Notes under the pieces: generated by a model
The model's database searches: none
Told to the model about the DNA's origin: nothing
What the model saw: only the letters and a program-made list of their open reading frames with translations
In this document: positions 37,934 through 50,819 of the stretch, piece after piece
How the letters are laid out: every line of letters begins with the position of its first letter
How positions within the stretch are numbered: position 1 is the stretch's first letter
Origin: Ilex aquifolium
Lineage: Eukaryota > Streptophyta > Magnoliopsida > Aquifoliales > Aquifoliaceae
Reading direction: 5' to 3'
DNA length: 64,000 nt
Assembly: GCA_951799425.1 (NCBI GenBank)
Contig: OX637397.1
Coordinates: forward strand, 868,001 to 932,000
Translations under genes and position numbers: made by a program

Positions 37934-38312
37934 TTTCTGACATAACTTTTTACTCCGGTCTCTGATTAAGATGATTCTTGCTGCATTGTAAAGAATTCTT
38001 GAATCCATAACCATTTTATTCAAATCAAAAGTCATGAAAAATCCTCTAGCATGGGCTCTATTGTAACGCAAGTTTGGTGTAATAAGTAGTCCTCCTTTAA
38101 AATGCAATAGTATATCGGACATAACTTTTTCTCCCGAACTCGGATTGAGCTAACTCTTGCGGCATTGAAATGAGAACTTGAAACCCTAACCAATATATTG
38201 AGATCAAAATTGGTGATTCATCTTCTAACATGTTCGAAATTGTGATGGAAGTTTGGTATAGTTGGCTATTCCCCTCCACTAGGAAAAAAAAGTAATTTCT
38301 CATTCTTTAGTA
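37934..38312 (+). repeat. V' monomer at the domain 3/4 border
   Basis: Carries all V' markers and is the last V' before a gap of 58 monomers. The next V' is at 59916, exactly 58 x 379 bp away. Confidence 0.8.
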
Positions 38313-40007
38313 TTTCTGACATAACTTTTTACTCCGGTCTCTGATTAAGATGATTTTTGCGGCATTGTAAAGAATTCTTGAATCCCTAACCATTTTATTC
38401 ACATCAAAAGTCATGAAAAATCCTCTAGCATGGGCTCTATTGTAACGCAAGTTTGGTGTAATAAGTAGTCCTCCTTTAAAATGAAATAGTATATCGGACA
38501 TAACTTTTTCTCCCGAACTCGGATTGAGCTAACTCTTGCGGCATTGTAATGAGAACTTGAAACCCTAACCAATATATTGAGATCAAAATTGGTGATTCAT
38601 CTTCTAACAAGTTCGAAATGGTGATGGAAGTTTGGTATAGTTGGCCATTCCCCTCCACTAGGAAAAAAAAGTAATTTCCCATTCTTTAGTATTTCTGACA
38701 TAACTTTTTACTCCAATCTCTGATTAAGATGATTCTTGCTGCATTGTAAAGAATTCTTGAATCCCTAACCATTTTATTCACATCAAAAGTCATGAAAAAC
38801 CCTCTAGCATGGGCTCTATTGTAACGCAAGTTTGGTGTAATAAGTAGTCCACCTTTAAAATGAAATAGTATATCGGACATAACTTTTTCTCCCGAACTCG
38901 GATTGAGCTAACTCTTGCGGCATTGAAATGAGAACTTGAAACCCTAACCAATATATTGAGATCAAAATTGGTGATTCATCTTCTAACAAGTTCGAAATGG
39001 TGATGGAAGTTTGGTATAGTTGGCCATTCCCCTCCACTAGGAAAAAAAAGTAATTTCCCATTCTTTAGTATTTCTGACATAACTTTTTACTCCGGTCTCT
39101 GATTAAGATGATTCTTGCTGCATTGTAAAGAATTCTTGAATCCCTAACCATTTTATTCACATCAAAAGTCATGAAAAACCCTCTAGCATGGGCTCTATTG
39201 TAACGCAAGTTTGGTGTAATAAGTAGTCCACCTTTAAAATGAAATAGTATATCGGACATAACTTTTTCTCCCGAACTCGGATTGAGCTAACTCTTGCGGC
39301 ATTGAAATGAGAACTTGAATCCCTAACCAATATATTGAGATCAAAATTGGTGATTCATCTTCTAACAAGTTCGAAATGGTGATGGAAGTTTGGTATAGTT
39401 GGCCATTCCCCTCCACTAGGAAAAAAAAGTAATTTCCCATTCTTTAGTATTTCTGACATAACTTTTTACTCCGGTCTCTGATTAAGATGATTCTTGCGGC
39501 ATTGTAAAGAATTCTTGAATCCCTAACCATTTTATTCACATCAAAAGTCAAGAAAAATCCTCTAGCATGGGCTCTATTGTAACGCAAGTTTGGTGTAATA
39601 AGTAGTCCTCCTTTAAAATGAAATAGTATATCGGACATAACTTTTTCTCCCGAACTCGGATTGAGCTAACTCTTGCGGCATTGAAATGAGAACTTGAATC
39701 CCTAACCAATATATTGAGATCAAAATTGGTGATTCATCTTCTAACAAGTTCGAAATGGTGATGGAAGTTTGGTATAGTTGGCCATTCCCCTCCACTAGGA
39801 AAAAAAAGTAATTTCCCATTCTTTAGTATTTCTGACATAACTTTTTACTCCGGTCTCTGATTAAGATGATTCTTGCGGCATTGTAAAGAATTCTTGAATC
39901 CCTAACCATTTTATTCACATCAAAAGTCAAGAAAAATCCTCTAGCATGGGCTCTATTGTAACGCAAGTTTGGTGTAATAAGTAGTCCTCCTTTAAAATGA
40001 AATAGTA

Positions 40008-41144
40008 TATCGGACATAACTTTTTCTCCCGAACTCGGATTGAGCTAACTCTTGCGGCATTGTAATGAGAACTTGAAACCCTAACCAATATATTGAGATC
40101 AAAATTGGTGATTCATCTTCTAACAAGTTCGAAATGGTGATGGAAGTTTGGTATAGTTGGCCATTCCCCTCCACTAGGAAACAAAAGTAATTTCCCATTC
40201 TTTAGTATTTCTGACATAACTTTTTACTCCGGTCTCTGATTAAGATGATTTTTGCTGCATTGTAAAGAATTCTTGAATCCCTAACCATTTTATTCACATC
40301 AAAAGTCATGAAAAATCCTCTAGCATGGGCTCTATTGTAACGCAAGTTTGGGGTAATAAGTAGTCCTCCTTTAAAATGAAATAGTATATCGGACATAACT
40401 TTTTCTCCCGAACTCGGATTGAGCTAACTCTTGCGGCATTGTAATGAGAACTTGAAACCCTAACCAATATATTGAGATCAAAATTGGTGATTCATCTTCT
40501 AACAAGTTCGAAATGGTGATGGAAGTTTGGTATAGTTGACCATTCCCCTCCACAAGGAAAAAAAAGTAATTTATCATTCTTTAGTATTTCTGACATAACT
40601 TTTTACTCCGGTCTCTGATTCAGATGATTCTTGCTGCATTGTAAAGAATTCTTGAATCCCTAACCATTTTATTCACATCAAAAGTCATGAAAAATCCTCT
40701 AACATGGGCTCTATTGTAACGCAAGTTTGGTGTAATAAGTAGTCCTCCTTTAAAATGAAATAGTATATCGGACATAACTTTTTCTCCCGAACTCGGATTG
40801 AGCTAACTCTTGCGGCATTGTAATGAGAACTTGAAACCCTAACCAATATATTGAGATCAAAATTGGTGATTCATCTTCTAACAAGTTCGAAATGGTGATG
40901 GAAGTTTGGTATAGTTGACCATTCCCCTCCACTAGGAAAAAAAAGTAATTTCCCATTCTTTAGTATTTCTGACATAACTTTTTACTCCTGTCTCTGATTA
41001 AGATGATTCTTGCTGCATTGTAAAGAATTCTTGAATCCCTAACCATTTTATTCACATCAAAAGTCATGAAAAATCCTCTAGCATGGGCTCTATTGTAACG
41101 CAAGTTTGGTGTAATAAGTAGTCCTCCTTTAAAATGAAATAGTA
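40008..41144 (+). repeat. 3-mer duplication, copy 1 (1137 bp)
   Basis: Runs from an F-type half B through K/M and plain monomers to a T-type half A. The GATTCAGATG and CTAACATGGG changes in the middle monomer are shared with copy 2. Confidence 0.75.
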
Positions 41145-41344
41145 TATCGGACATAACTTTTTCTCCCGAACTCGGATTGAGCTAACTCTTGCGGCATTGT
41201 AATGAGAACTTGAAACCCTAACCAATATATTGAGATCAAAATTGGTGATTCATCTTCTAACAAGTTCGAAATGGTGATGGAAGTTTGGTATAGTTGGCCA
41301 TTCCCCTCCACTAGGAAACAAAAGTAATTTCCCATTCTTTAGTA
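40966..41344 (+). repeat. Hybrid T/F monomer at the 3-mer junction
   Basis: Half A has ACTCCTGTCTC, which elsewhere (42103, 45514) precedes an N-type half B. Half B has GGAAACAAAAG, which elsewhere (39829, 44377, 50441) follows a GTCAAG half A. The monomer joins the two and marks the junction of the 1137-bp duplication. Confidence 0.7.
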
Positions 41345-43778
41345 TTTCTGACATAACTTTTTACTCCGGTCTCTGATTAAGATGATTTTTGCTGCATTGT
41401 AAAGAATTCTTGAATCCCTAACCATTTTATTCACATCAAAAGTCATGAAAAATCCTCTAGCATGGGCTCTATTGTAACGCAAGTTTGGGGTAATAAGTAG
41501 TCCACCTTTAAAATGAAATAGTATATCGGACATAACTTTTTCTCCCGAACTCGGATTGAGCTAACTCTTGCGGCATTGTAATGAGAACTTGAAACCCTAA
41601 CCAATATATTGAGATCAAAATTGGTGATTCATCTTCTAACAAGTTCGAAATGGTGATGGAAGTTTGGTATAGTTGACCATTCCCCTCCACAAGGAAAAAA
41701 AAGTAATTTATCATTCTTTAGTATTTCTGACATAACTTTTTACTCCGGTCTCTGATTCAGATGATTCTTGCTGCATTGTAAAGAATTCTTGAATCCCTAA
41801 CCATTTTATTCACATCAAAAGTCATGAAAAATCCTCTAACATGGGCTCTATTGTAACGCAAGTTTGGTGTAATAAGTAGTCCTCCTTTAAAATGAAATAG
41901 TATATCGGACATAACTTTTTCTCCCGAACTCGGATTGAGCTAACTCTTGCGGCATTGTAATGAGAACTTGAAACCCTAACCAATATATTGAGATCAAAAT
42001 TGGTGATTCATCTTCTAACAAGTTCGAAATGGTGATGGAAGTTTGGTATAGTTGACCATTCCCCTCCACTAGGAAAAAAAAGTAATTTCCCATTCTTTAG
42101 TATTTCTGACATAACTTTTTACTCCTGTCTCTGATTAAGATGATTCTTGCTGCATTGTAAAGAATTCTTGAATCCCTAACCATTTTATTCACATCAAAAG
42201 TCATGAAAAATCCTCTAGCATGGGCTCTATTGTAACGCAAGTTTGGTGTAATAAGTAGTCCTCCTTTAAAATGAAATAGTATATCGGACATAACTTTTTC
42301 TCCCGAACTCGGATTGAGCTAACTCTTGCGGCATTGTAATGAGAACTTGAAACCCTAACCAATATATTGAGATCAAAATTGGTGATTCATCTTCTAACAA
42401 GTTCGAAATGGTGATGGAATTTTGGTATAGTTGGCCATTCCCCTCCACTAGGAAAAAAAAGTAATTTCCCATTCTTTAGTATTTCTGACATAACTTTTTA
42501 CTCCGGTCTCTGATTAAGATGATTCTTGCTGCATTGTAAAGAATTCTTGAATCCCTAACCATTTTATTCACATCAAAAGTCATGAAAAACCCTCTAGCAT
42601 GGGCTCTATTGTAACGCAAGTTTGGTGTAATAAGTAGTCCACCTTTAAAATGAAATAGTATATCGGACATAACTTTTTCTCCCGAACTCGGATTGAGCTA
42701 ACTCTTGCGGCATTGAAATGAGAACTTGAATCCCTAACCAATATATTGAGATCAAAATTGGTGATTCATCTTCTAACAAGTTCGAAATGGTGATGGAAGT
42801 TTGGTACAGTTGGCCATTCCCCTCCACTAGGAAAAAAAAGTAATTTCCCATTCTTTAGTATTTCTGACATAACTTTTTACTCCGGTCTCTGATTAAGATG
42901 ATTCTTGCGGCATTGTAAAGAATTCTTGAATCCCTAACCATTTTATTCACATCAAAAGTCAAGAAAAATCCTCTAGCATGGGCTCTATTGTAACGCAAGT
43001 TTGGTGTAATAAGTAGTCCTCCTTTAAAATGAAATAGTATATCGGACATAACTTTTTCTCCCGAACTCGGATTGAGCTAACTCTTGCGGCATTGTAATGA
43101 GAACTTGAAACCCTAACCAATATATTGAGTTCAAAATTGGTGATTCATCTTCTAACAAGTTCGAAATGGTGATGGAAGTTTGGTATAGTTGGCCATTCCC
43201 CTCCACTAGGAAAAAAAAGTAATTTCCCATTCTTTAGTATTTCTGACATAACTTTTTACTCCTGTCTCTGATTAAGATGATTCTTGCTGCATTGTAAAGA
43301 ATTCTTGAATCCCTAACCATTTTATTCACATCAAAAGTCATGAAAAATCCTCTAGCATGGGCTCTATTGTAACGCAAGTTTGGGGTAATAAGTAGTCCTC
43401 CTTTAAAATGAAATAGTATATCGGACATAACTTTTTCTCCCGAACTCGGATTGAGCTAACTCTTGCGGCATTGTAATGAGAACTTGAAACCCTAACCAAT
43501 ATATTGAGATCAAAATTGGTGATTCATCTTCTAACAAGTTCGAAATGGTGATGGAAGTTTGGTATAGTTGACCATTCCCCTCCACAAGGAAAAAAAAGTA
43601 ATTTATCATTCTTTAGTATTTCTGACATAACTTTTTACTCCGGTCTCTGATTAAGATGATTCTTGCTGCATTGTAAAGAATTCTTGAATCCCTAACCATT
43701 TTATTCACATCAAAAGTCATGAAAAATCCTCTAACATGGGCTCTATTGTAACGCAAGTTTGGTGTAATAAGTAGTCCA
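41068..43778 (+). repeat. Long duplication at 3411-bp spacing, copy 1
   Basis: About seven monomers match the region 3411 bp (nine monomers) downstream. Shared rare changes include ACTCCTGTCTC (42124), GGAATTTTGG (42417), TTTGGTACAG (42801) and GAGTTCAAAATT (43128). Left and right limits are the last mismatches seen, at about 41067 and 43779. Confidence 0.8.
41145..42281 (+). repeat. 3-mer duplication, copy 2 (1137 bp)
   Basis: Repeats the previous 1137 bp. The T-type half A at its end is followed by an N-type half B, while in copy 1 it is followed by F. Confidence 0.75.
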
Positions 43779-44478
43779 CCTTTAAAATGAAATAGTATAT
43801 CGGACATAACTTTTTCTCCCGAACTCGGATTGAGCTAACTCTTGCGGCATTGTAATGAGAACTTGAAACCCTAACCAATATATTGAGATCAAAATTGGTG
43901 ATTCATCTTCTAACAAGTTCGAAATGGTGATGGAAGTTTGGTATAGTTGGCCATTCCCCTCCACTAGGAAAAAAAAGTAATTTCCCATTCTTTAGTATTT
44001 CTGACATAACTTTTTACTCCGGTCTCTGATTAAGATGATTCTTGCGGCATTGTAAAGAATTCTTGAATCCCTAACCATTTTATTCACATCAAAAGTCAAG
44101 AAAAATCCTCTAGCATGGGCTCTATTGTAACGCAAGTTTGGTGTAATAAGTAGTCCTCCTTTAAAATGAAATAGTATATCGGACATAACTTTTTCTCCCG
44201 AACTCGGATTGAGCTAACTCTTGCGGCATTGAAATGAGAACTTGAATCCCTAACCAATATATTGAGATCAAAATTGGTGATTCATCTTCTAACAAGTTCG
44301 AAATGGTGATGGAAGTTTGGTATAGTTGGCCATTCCCCTCCACTAGGAAAAAAAAGTAATTTCCCATTCTTTAGTATTTCTGACATAACTTTTTACTCCG
44401 GTCTCTGATTAAGATGATTCTTGCGGCATTGTAAAGAATTCTTGAATCCCTAACCATTTTATTCACATCAAAAGTCAA

Positions 44479-47189
44479 GAAAAATCCTCTAGCATGGGCT
44501 CTATTGTAACGCAAGTTTGGTGTAATAAGTAGTCCTCCTTTAAAATGAAATAGTATATCGGACATAACTTTTTCTCCCGAACTCGGATTGAGCTAACTCT
44601 TGCGGCATTGTAATGAGAACTTGAAACCCTAACCAATATATTGAGATCAAAATTGGTGATTCATCTTCTAACAAGTTCGAAATGGTGATGGAAGTTTGGT
44701 ATAGTTGGCCATTCCCCTCCACTAGGAAACAAAAGTAATTTCCCATTCTTTAGTATTTCTGACATAACTTTTTACTCCGGTCTCTGATTAAGATGATTTT
44801 TGCTGCATTGTAAAGAATTCTTGAATCCCTAACCATTTTATTCACATCAAAAGTCATGAAAAATCCTCTAGCATGGGCTCTATTGTAACGCAAGTTTGGG
44901 GTAATAAGTAGTCCTCCTTTAAAATGAAATAGTATATCGGACATAACTTTTTCTCCCGAACTCGGATTGAGCTAACTCTTGCGGCATTGTAATGAGAACT
45001 TGAAACCCTAACCAATATATTGAGATCAAAATTGGTGATTCATCTTCTAACAAGTTCGAAATGGTGATGGAAGTTTGGTATAGTTGACCATTCCCCTCCA
45101 CAAGGAAAAAAAAGTAATTTATCATTCTTTAGTATTTCTGACATAACTTTTTACTCCGGTCTCTGATTCAGATGATTCTTGCTGCATTGTAAAGAATTCT
45201 TGAATCCCTAACCATTTTATTCACATCAAAAGTCATGAAAAATCCTCTAACATGGGCTCTATTGTAACGCAAGTTTGGTGTAATAAGTAGTCCTCCTTTA
45301 AAATGAAATAGTATATCGGACATAACTTTTTCTCCCGAACTCGGATTGAGCTAACTCTTGCGGCATTGTAATGAGAACTTGAAACCCTAACCAATATATT
45401 GAGATCAAAATTGGTGATTCATCTTCTAACAAGTTCGAAATGGTGATGGAAGTTTGGTATAGTTGACCATTCCCCTCCACTAGGAAAAAAAAGTAATTTC
45501 CCATTCTTTAGTATTTCTGACATAACTTTTTACTCCTGTCTCTGATTAAGATGATTCTTGCTGCATTGTAAAGAATTCTTGAATCCCTAACCATTTTATT
45601 CACATCAAAAGTCATGAAAAATCCTCTAGCATGGGCTCTATTGTAACGCAAGTTTGGTGTAATAAGTAGTCCTCCTTTAAAATGAAATAGTATATCGGAC
45701 ATAACTTTTTCTCCCGAACTCGGATTGAGCTAACTCTTGCGGCATTGTAATGAGAACTTGAAACCCTAACCAATATATTGAGATCAAAATTGGTGATTCA
45801 TCTTCTAACAAGTTCGAAATGGTGATGGAATTTTGGTATAGTTGGCCATTCCCCTCCACTAGGAAAAAAAAGTAATTTCCCATTCTTTAGTATTTCTGAC
45901 ATAACTTTTTACTCCGGTCTCTGATTAAGATGATTCTTGCTGCATTGTAAAGAATTCTTGAATCCCTAACCATTTTATTCACATCAAAAGTCATGAAAAA
46001 CCCTCTAGCATGGGCTCTATTGTAACGCAAGTTTGGTGTAATAAGTAGTCCACCTTTAAAATGAAATAGTATATCGGACATAACTTTTTCTCCCGAACTC
46101 GGATTGAGCTAACTCTTGCGGCATTGAAATGAGAACTTGAATCCCTAACCAATATATTGAGATCAAAATTGGTGATTCATCTTCTAACAAGTTCGAAATG
46201 GTGATGGAAGTTTGGTACAGTTGGCCATTCCTCTCCACTAGGAAAAAAAAGTAATTTCCCATTCTTTAGTATTTCTGACATAACTTTTTACTCCGGTCTC
46301 TGATTAAGATGATTCTTGCGGCATTGTAAAGAATTCTTGAATCCCTAACCATTTTATTCACATCAAAAGTCAAGAAAAATCCTCTAGCATGGGCTCTATT
46401 GTAACGCAAGTTTGGTGTAATAAGTAGTCCTCCTTTAAAATGAAATAGTATATCGGACATAACTTTTTCTCCCGAACTCGGATTGAGCTAACTCTTGCGG
46501 CATTGTAATGAGAACTTGAAACCCTAACCAATATATTGAGTTCAAAATTGGTGATTCATCTTCTAACAAGTTCGAAATGGTGATGGAAGTTTGGTATAGT
46601 TGGCCATTCCCCTCCACTAGGAAAAAAAAGTAATTTCCCATTCTTTAGTATTTCTGACATAACTTTTTACTCCTGTCTCTGATTAAGATGATTCTTGCTG
46701 CATTGTAAAGAATTCTTGAATCCCTAACCATTTTATTCACATCAAAAGTCATGAAAAATCCTCTAGCATGGGCTCTATTGTAACGCAAGTTTGGGGTAAT
46801 AAGTAGTCCTCCTTTAAAATGAAATAGTATATCGGACATAACTTTTTCTCCCGAACTCGGATTGAGCTAACTCTTGCGGCATTGTAATGAGAACTTGAAA
46901 CCCTAACCAATATATTGAGATCAAAATTGGTGATTCATCTTCTAACAAGTTCGAAATGGTGATGGAAGTTTGGTATAGTTGACCATTCCCCTCCACAAGG
47001 AAAAAAAAGTAATTTATCATTCTTTAGTATTTCTGACATAACTTTTTACTCCGGTCTCTGATTAAGATGATTCTTGCTGCATTGTAAAGAATTCTTGAAT
47101 CCCTAACCATTTTATTCACATCAAAAGTCATGAAAAATCCTCTAACATGGGCTCTATTGTAACGCAAGTTTGGTGTAATAAGTAGTCCT
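44479..47189 (+). repeat. Long duplication at 3411-bp spacing, copy 2
   Basis: Matches the copy above with few differences; those I saw are TCC/CCA in the AGTCC box near 44914 and a C to T change near 46231. The near-identity over about 2.7 kb points to a recent exchange. Confidence 0.8.
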
Positions 47190-47787
47190 CCTTTAAAATG
47201 AAATAGTATATCGGACATAACTTTTTCTCCCGAACTCGGATTGAGCTAACTCTTGCGGCATTGTAATGAGAACTTGAAACCCTAACCAATATATTGAGAT
47301 CAAAATTGGTGATTCATCTTCTAACAAGTTCGAAATGGTGATGGAAGTTTGGTATAGTTGACCATTCCCCTCCACTAGGAAAAAAAAGTAATTTCCCATT
47401 CTTTAGTATTTCTGACATAACTTTTTACTCCGGTCTCTGATTAAGATAATTCTTGCTGCATTGTAAAGAATTCTTGAATCCCTAACCATTTTATTCACAT
47501 CAAAAGTCATGAAAAATCATCTAGCATGGGCTCTATTGTAACGCAAGTTTGGTGTAATAAGTAGTCCTCCTTTAAAATGAAATAGTATATCGGACATAAC
47601 TTTTTCTCCCGAACTCGGATTGAGCTAACTCTTGCGGCATTGTAATGAGAACTTGAAACCCTAACCAATATATTGAGATCAAAATTGGTGATTCATCTTC
47701 TAACAAGTTCGAAATGGTGATGGAAGTTTGGTATAGTTGACCATTCCCCTCCACTAGGAAAAAAAAGTAATTTCTCATTCTTTAGTA

Positions 47788-49303
47788 TTTCTGACATAAC
47801 TTTTTACTCCGGTCTCTGATTAAGATGATTTTTGCGGCATTGTAAAGAATTCTTGAATCCCTAACCATTTTATTCACATCAAAAGTCATGAAAAATCCTC
47901 TAGCATGGGCTCTATTGTAACGCAAGTTTGGTGTAATAAGTAGTCCTCCTTTAAAATGAAATAGTATATCGGACATAACTTTTTCTCCCGAACTCGGATT
48001 GAGCTAACTCTTGCGGCATTGTAATGAGAACTTGAAACCCTAACCAATATATTGAGATCAAAATTGGTGATTCATCTTCTAACAAGTTCGAAATGGTGAT
48101 GGAAGTTTGGTATAGTTGGCCATTCCCCTCCACTAGGAAAAAAAAGTAATTTCCCATTCTTTAGTATTTCTGACATAACTTTTTACTCCGATCTCTGATT
48201 AAGATGATTCTTGCTGCATTGTAAAGAATTCTTGAATCCCTAACCATTTTATTCACATCAAAAGTCATGAAAAACCCTCTAGCATGGGCTCTATTGTAAC
48301 GCAAGTTTGGTGTAATAAGTAGTCCACCTTTAAAATGAAATAGTATATCGGACATAACTTTTTCTCCCGAACTCGGATTGAGCTAACTCTTGCGGCATTG
48401 AAATGAGAACTTGAAACCCTAACCAATATATTGAGATCAAAATTGGTGATTCATCTTCTAACAAGTTCGAAATGGTGATGGAAGTTTGGTATAGTTGGCC
48501 ATTCCCCTCCACTAGGAAAAAAAAGTAATTTCCCATTCTTTAGTATTTCTGACATAACTTTTTACTCCGGTCTCTGATTAAGATGATTCTTGCTGCATTG
48601 TAAAGAATTCTTGAATCCCTAACCATTTTATTCACATCAAAAGTCATGAAAAACCCTCTAGCATGGGCTCTATTGTAACGCAAGTTCGGTGTAATAAGTA
48701 GTCCACCTTTAAAATGAAATAGTATATCGGACATAACTTTTTCTCCCGAACTCGGATTGAGCTAACTCTTGCGGCATTGAAATGAGAACTTGAATCCCTA
48801 ACCAATATATTGAGATCAAAATTGGTGATTCATCTTCTAACAAGTTCGAAATGGTGATGGAAGTTTGGTATAGTTGGTCATTCCCCTCCACTAGGAAAAA
48901 AAAGTAATTTCCCATTCTTTAGTATTTCTGACATAACTTTTTACTCCGGTCTCTGATTAAGATGATTCTTGCGGCATTGTAAAGAATTCTTGAATCCCTA
49001 ACCATTTTATTCACATCAAAAGTCAAGAAAAATCCTCTAGCATGGGCTCTATTGTAACGCAAGTTTGGTGTAATAAGTAGTCCTCCTTTAAAATGAAATA
49101 GTATATCGGACATAACTTTTTCTCCCGAACTCGGATTGAGCTAACTCTTGCGGCATTGTAATGAGAACTTGAAACCCTAACCAATATATTGAGTTCAAAA
49201 TTGGTGATTCATCTTCTAACAAGTTCGAAATGGTGATGGAAGTTTGGTATAGTTGACCATTCCCCTCCACTAGGAAAAAAAAGTAATTTCTCATTCTTTA
49301 GTA
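47788..49303 (+). repeat. 4-mer HOR, copy 1 (1516 bp)
   Basis: Four monomers: K half A (GATTTTTGCGGC), then GATCTCTG, then CAAGTTCGGTG with an L half B ending TTGGTCATT, then LTF. Each rare change recurs 1516 bp downstream. Confidence 0.8.
49104..49303 (+). repeat. Hybrid half B at the 4-mer junction
   Basis: Begins as type S (GAGTTCAAAATT near 49193) but ends TTGACC and TTTCTCATTC, as the half B at 47588 does. The switch lies between about 49195 and 49258 and marks the boundary between the two 4-mer copies. Confidence 0.7.
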
Positions 49304-50819
49304 TTTCTGACATAACTTTTTACTCCGGTCTCTGATTAAGATGATTTTTGCGGCATTGTAAAGAATTCTTGAATCCCTAACCATTTTATTCACATCAAAA
49401 GTCATGAAAAATCCTCTAGCATGGGCTCTATTGTAACGCAAGTTTGGTGTAATAAGTAGTCCTCCTTTAAAATGAAATAGTATATCGGACATAACTTTTT
49501 CTCCCGAACTCGGATTGAGCTAACTCTTGCGGCATTGTAATGAGAACTTGAAACCCTAACCAATATATTGAGATCAAAATTGGTGATTCATCTTCTAACA
49601 AGTTCGAAATGGTGATGGAAGTTTGGTATAGTTGGCCATTCCCCTCCACTAGGAAAAAAAAGTAATTTCCCATTCTTTAGTATTTCTGACATAACTTTTT
49701 ACTCCGATCTCTGATTAAGATGATTCTTGCTGCATTGTAAAGAATTCTTGAATCCCTAACCATTTTATTCACATCAAAAGTCATGAAAAACCCTCTAGCA
49801 TGGGCTCTATTGTAACGCAAGTTTGGTGTAATAAGTAGTCCACCTTTAAAATGAAATAGTATATCGGACATAACTTTTTCTCCCGAACTCGGATTGAGCT
49901 AACTCTTGCGGCATTGAAATGAGAACTTGAAACCCTAACCAATATATTGAGATCAAAATTGGTGATTCATCTTCTAACAAGTTCGAAATGGTGATGGAAG
50001 TTTGGTATAGTTGGCCATTCCCCTCCACTAGGAAAAAAAAGTAATTTCCCATTCTTTAGTATTTCTGACATAACTTTTTACTCCGGTCTCTGATTAAGAT
50101 GATTCTTGCTGCATTGTAAAGAATTCTTGAATCCCTAACCATTTTATTCACATCAAAAGTCATGAAAAACCCTCTAGCATGGGCTCTATTGTAACGCAAG
50201 TTCGGTGTAATAAGTAGTCCACCTTTAAAATGAAATAGTATATCGGACATAACTTTTTCTCCCGAACTCGGATTGAGCTAACTCTTGCGGCATTGAAATG
50301 AGAACTTGAATCCCTAACCAATATATTGAGATCAAAATTGGTGATTCATCTTCTAACAAGTTCGAAATGGTGATGGAAGTTTGGTATAGTTGGTCATTCC
50401 CCTCCACTAGGAAAAAAAAGTAATTTCCCATTCTTTAGTATTTCTGACATAACTTTTTACTCCGGTCTCTGATTAAGATGATTCTTGCGGCATTGTAAAG
50501 AATTCTTGAATCCCTAACCATTTTATTCACATCAAAAGTCAAGAAAAATCCTCTAGCATGGGCTCTATTGTAACGCAAGTTTGGTGTAATAAGTAGTCCT
50601 CCTTTAAAATGAAATAGTATATCGGACATAACTTTTTCTCCCGAACTCGGATTGAGCTAACTCTTGCGGCATTGTAATGAGAACTTGAAACCCTAACCAA
50701 TATATTGAGATCAAAATTGGTGATTCATCTTCTAACAAGTTCGAAATGGTGATGGAAGTTTGGTATAGTTGGCCATTCCCCTCCACTAGGAAACAAAAGT
50801 AATTTCCCATTCTTTAGTA
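49304..50819 (+). repeat. 4-mer HOR, copy 2 (1516 bp)
   Basis: Repeats K, GATCTCTG, TTCGGTG/L and LTF monomers. Its last half B is type F rather than S, so homology to copy 1 ends inside the fourth monomer. Confidence 0.8.

Larger units (their letters stand above)
29596..38312 (+). repeat. Domain 3: 8-mer HOR block (23 monomers)
   Basis: Twenty-three monomers, all summing to 379 bp each. The main types are L (AATCCCTAA in half B), M (CCACAAGG and TTTATCATTC at the end of half B), V (CCATAACC and ATTCAAATC in half A) and V'. Two copies of a 3032-bp 8-mer fill most of the block. One G-like monomer (AATCCACTAG, 31491) recalls domain 2. Confidence 0.8.

Noticed and set aside
41068-47189. Assembly artefact as explanation of the near-identical long duplications
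   Set aside because: Not excluded, but the copies carry private differences (for example near 44914 and 46231) and their junctions lie inside hybrid monomers, as expected for real unequal exchange. Read-level evidence would decide.
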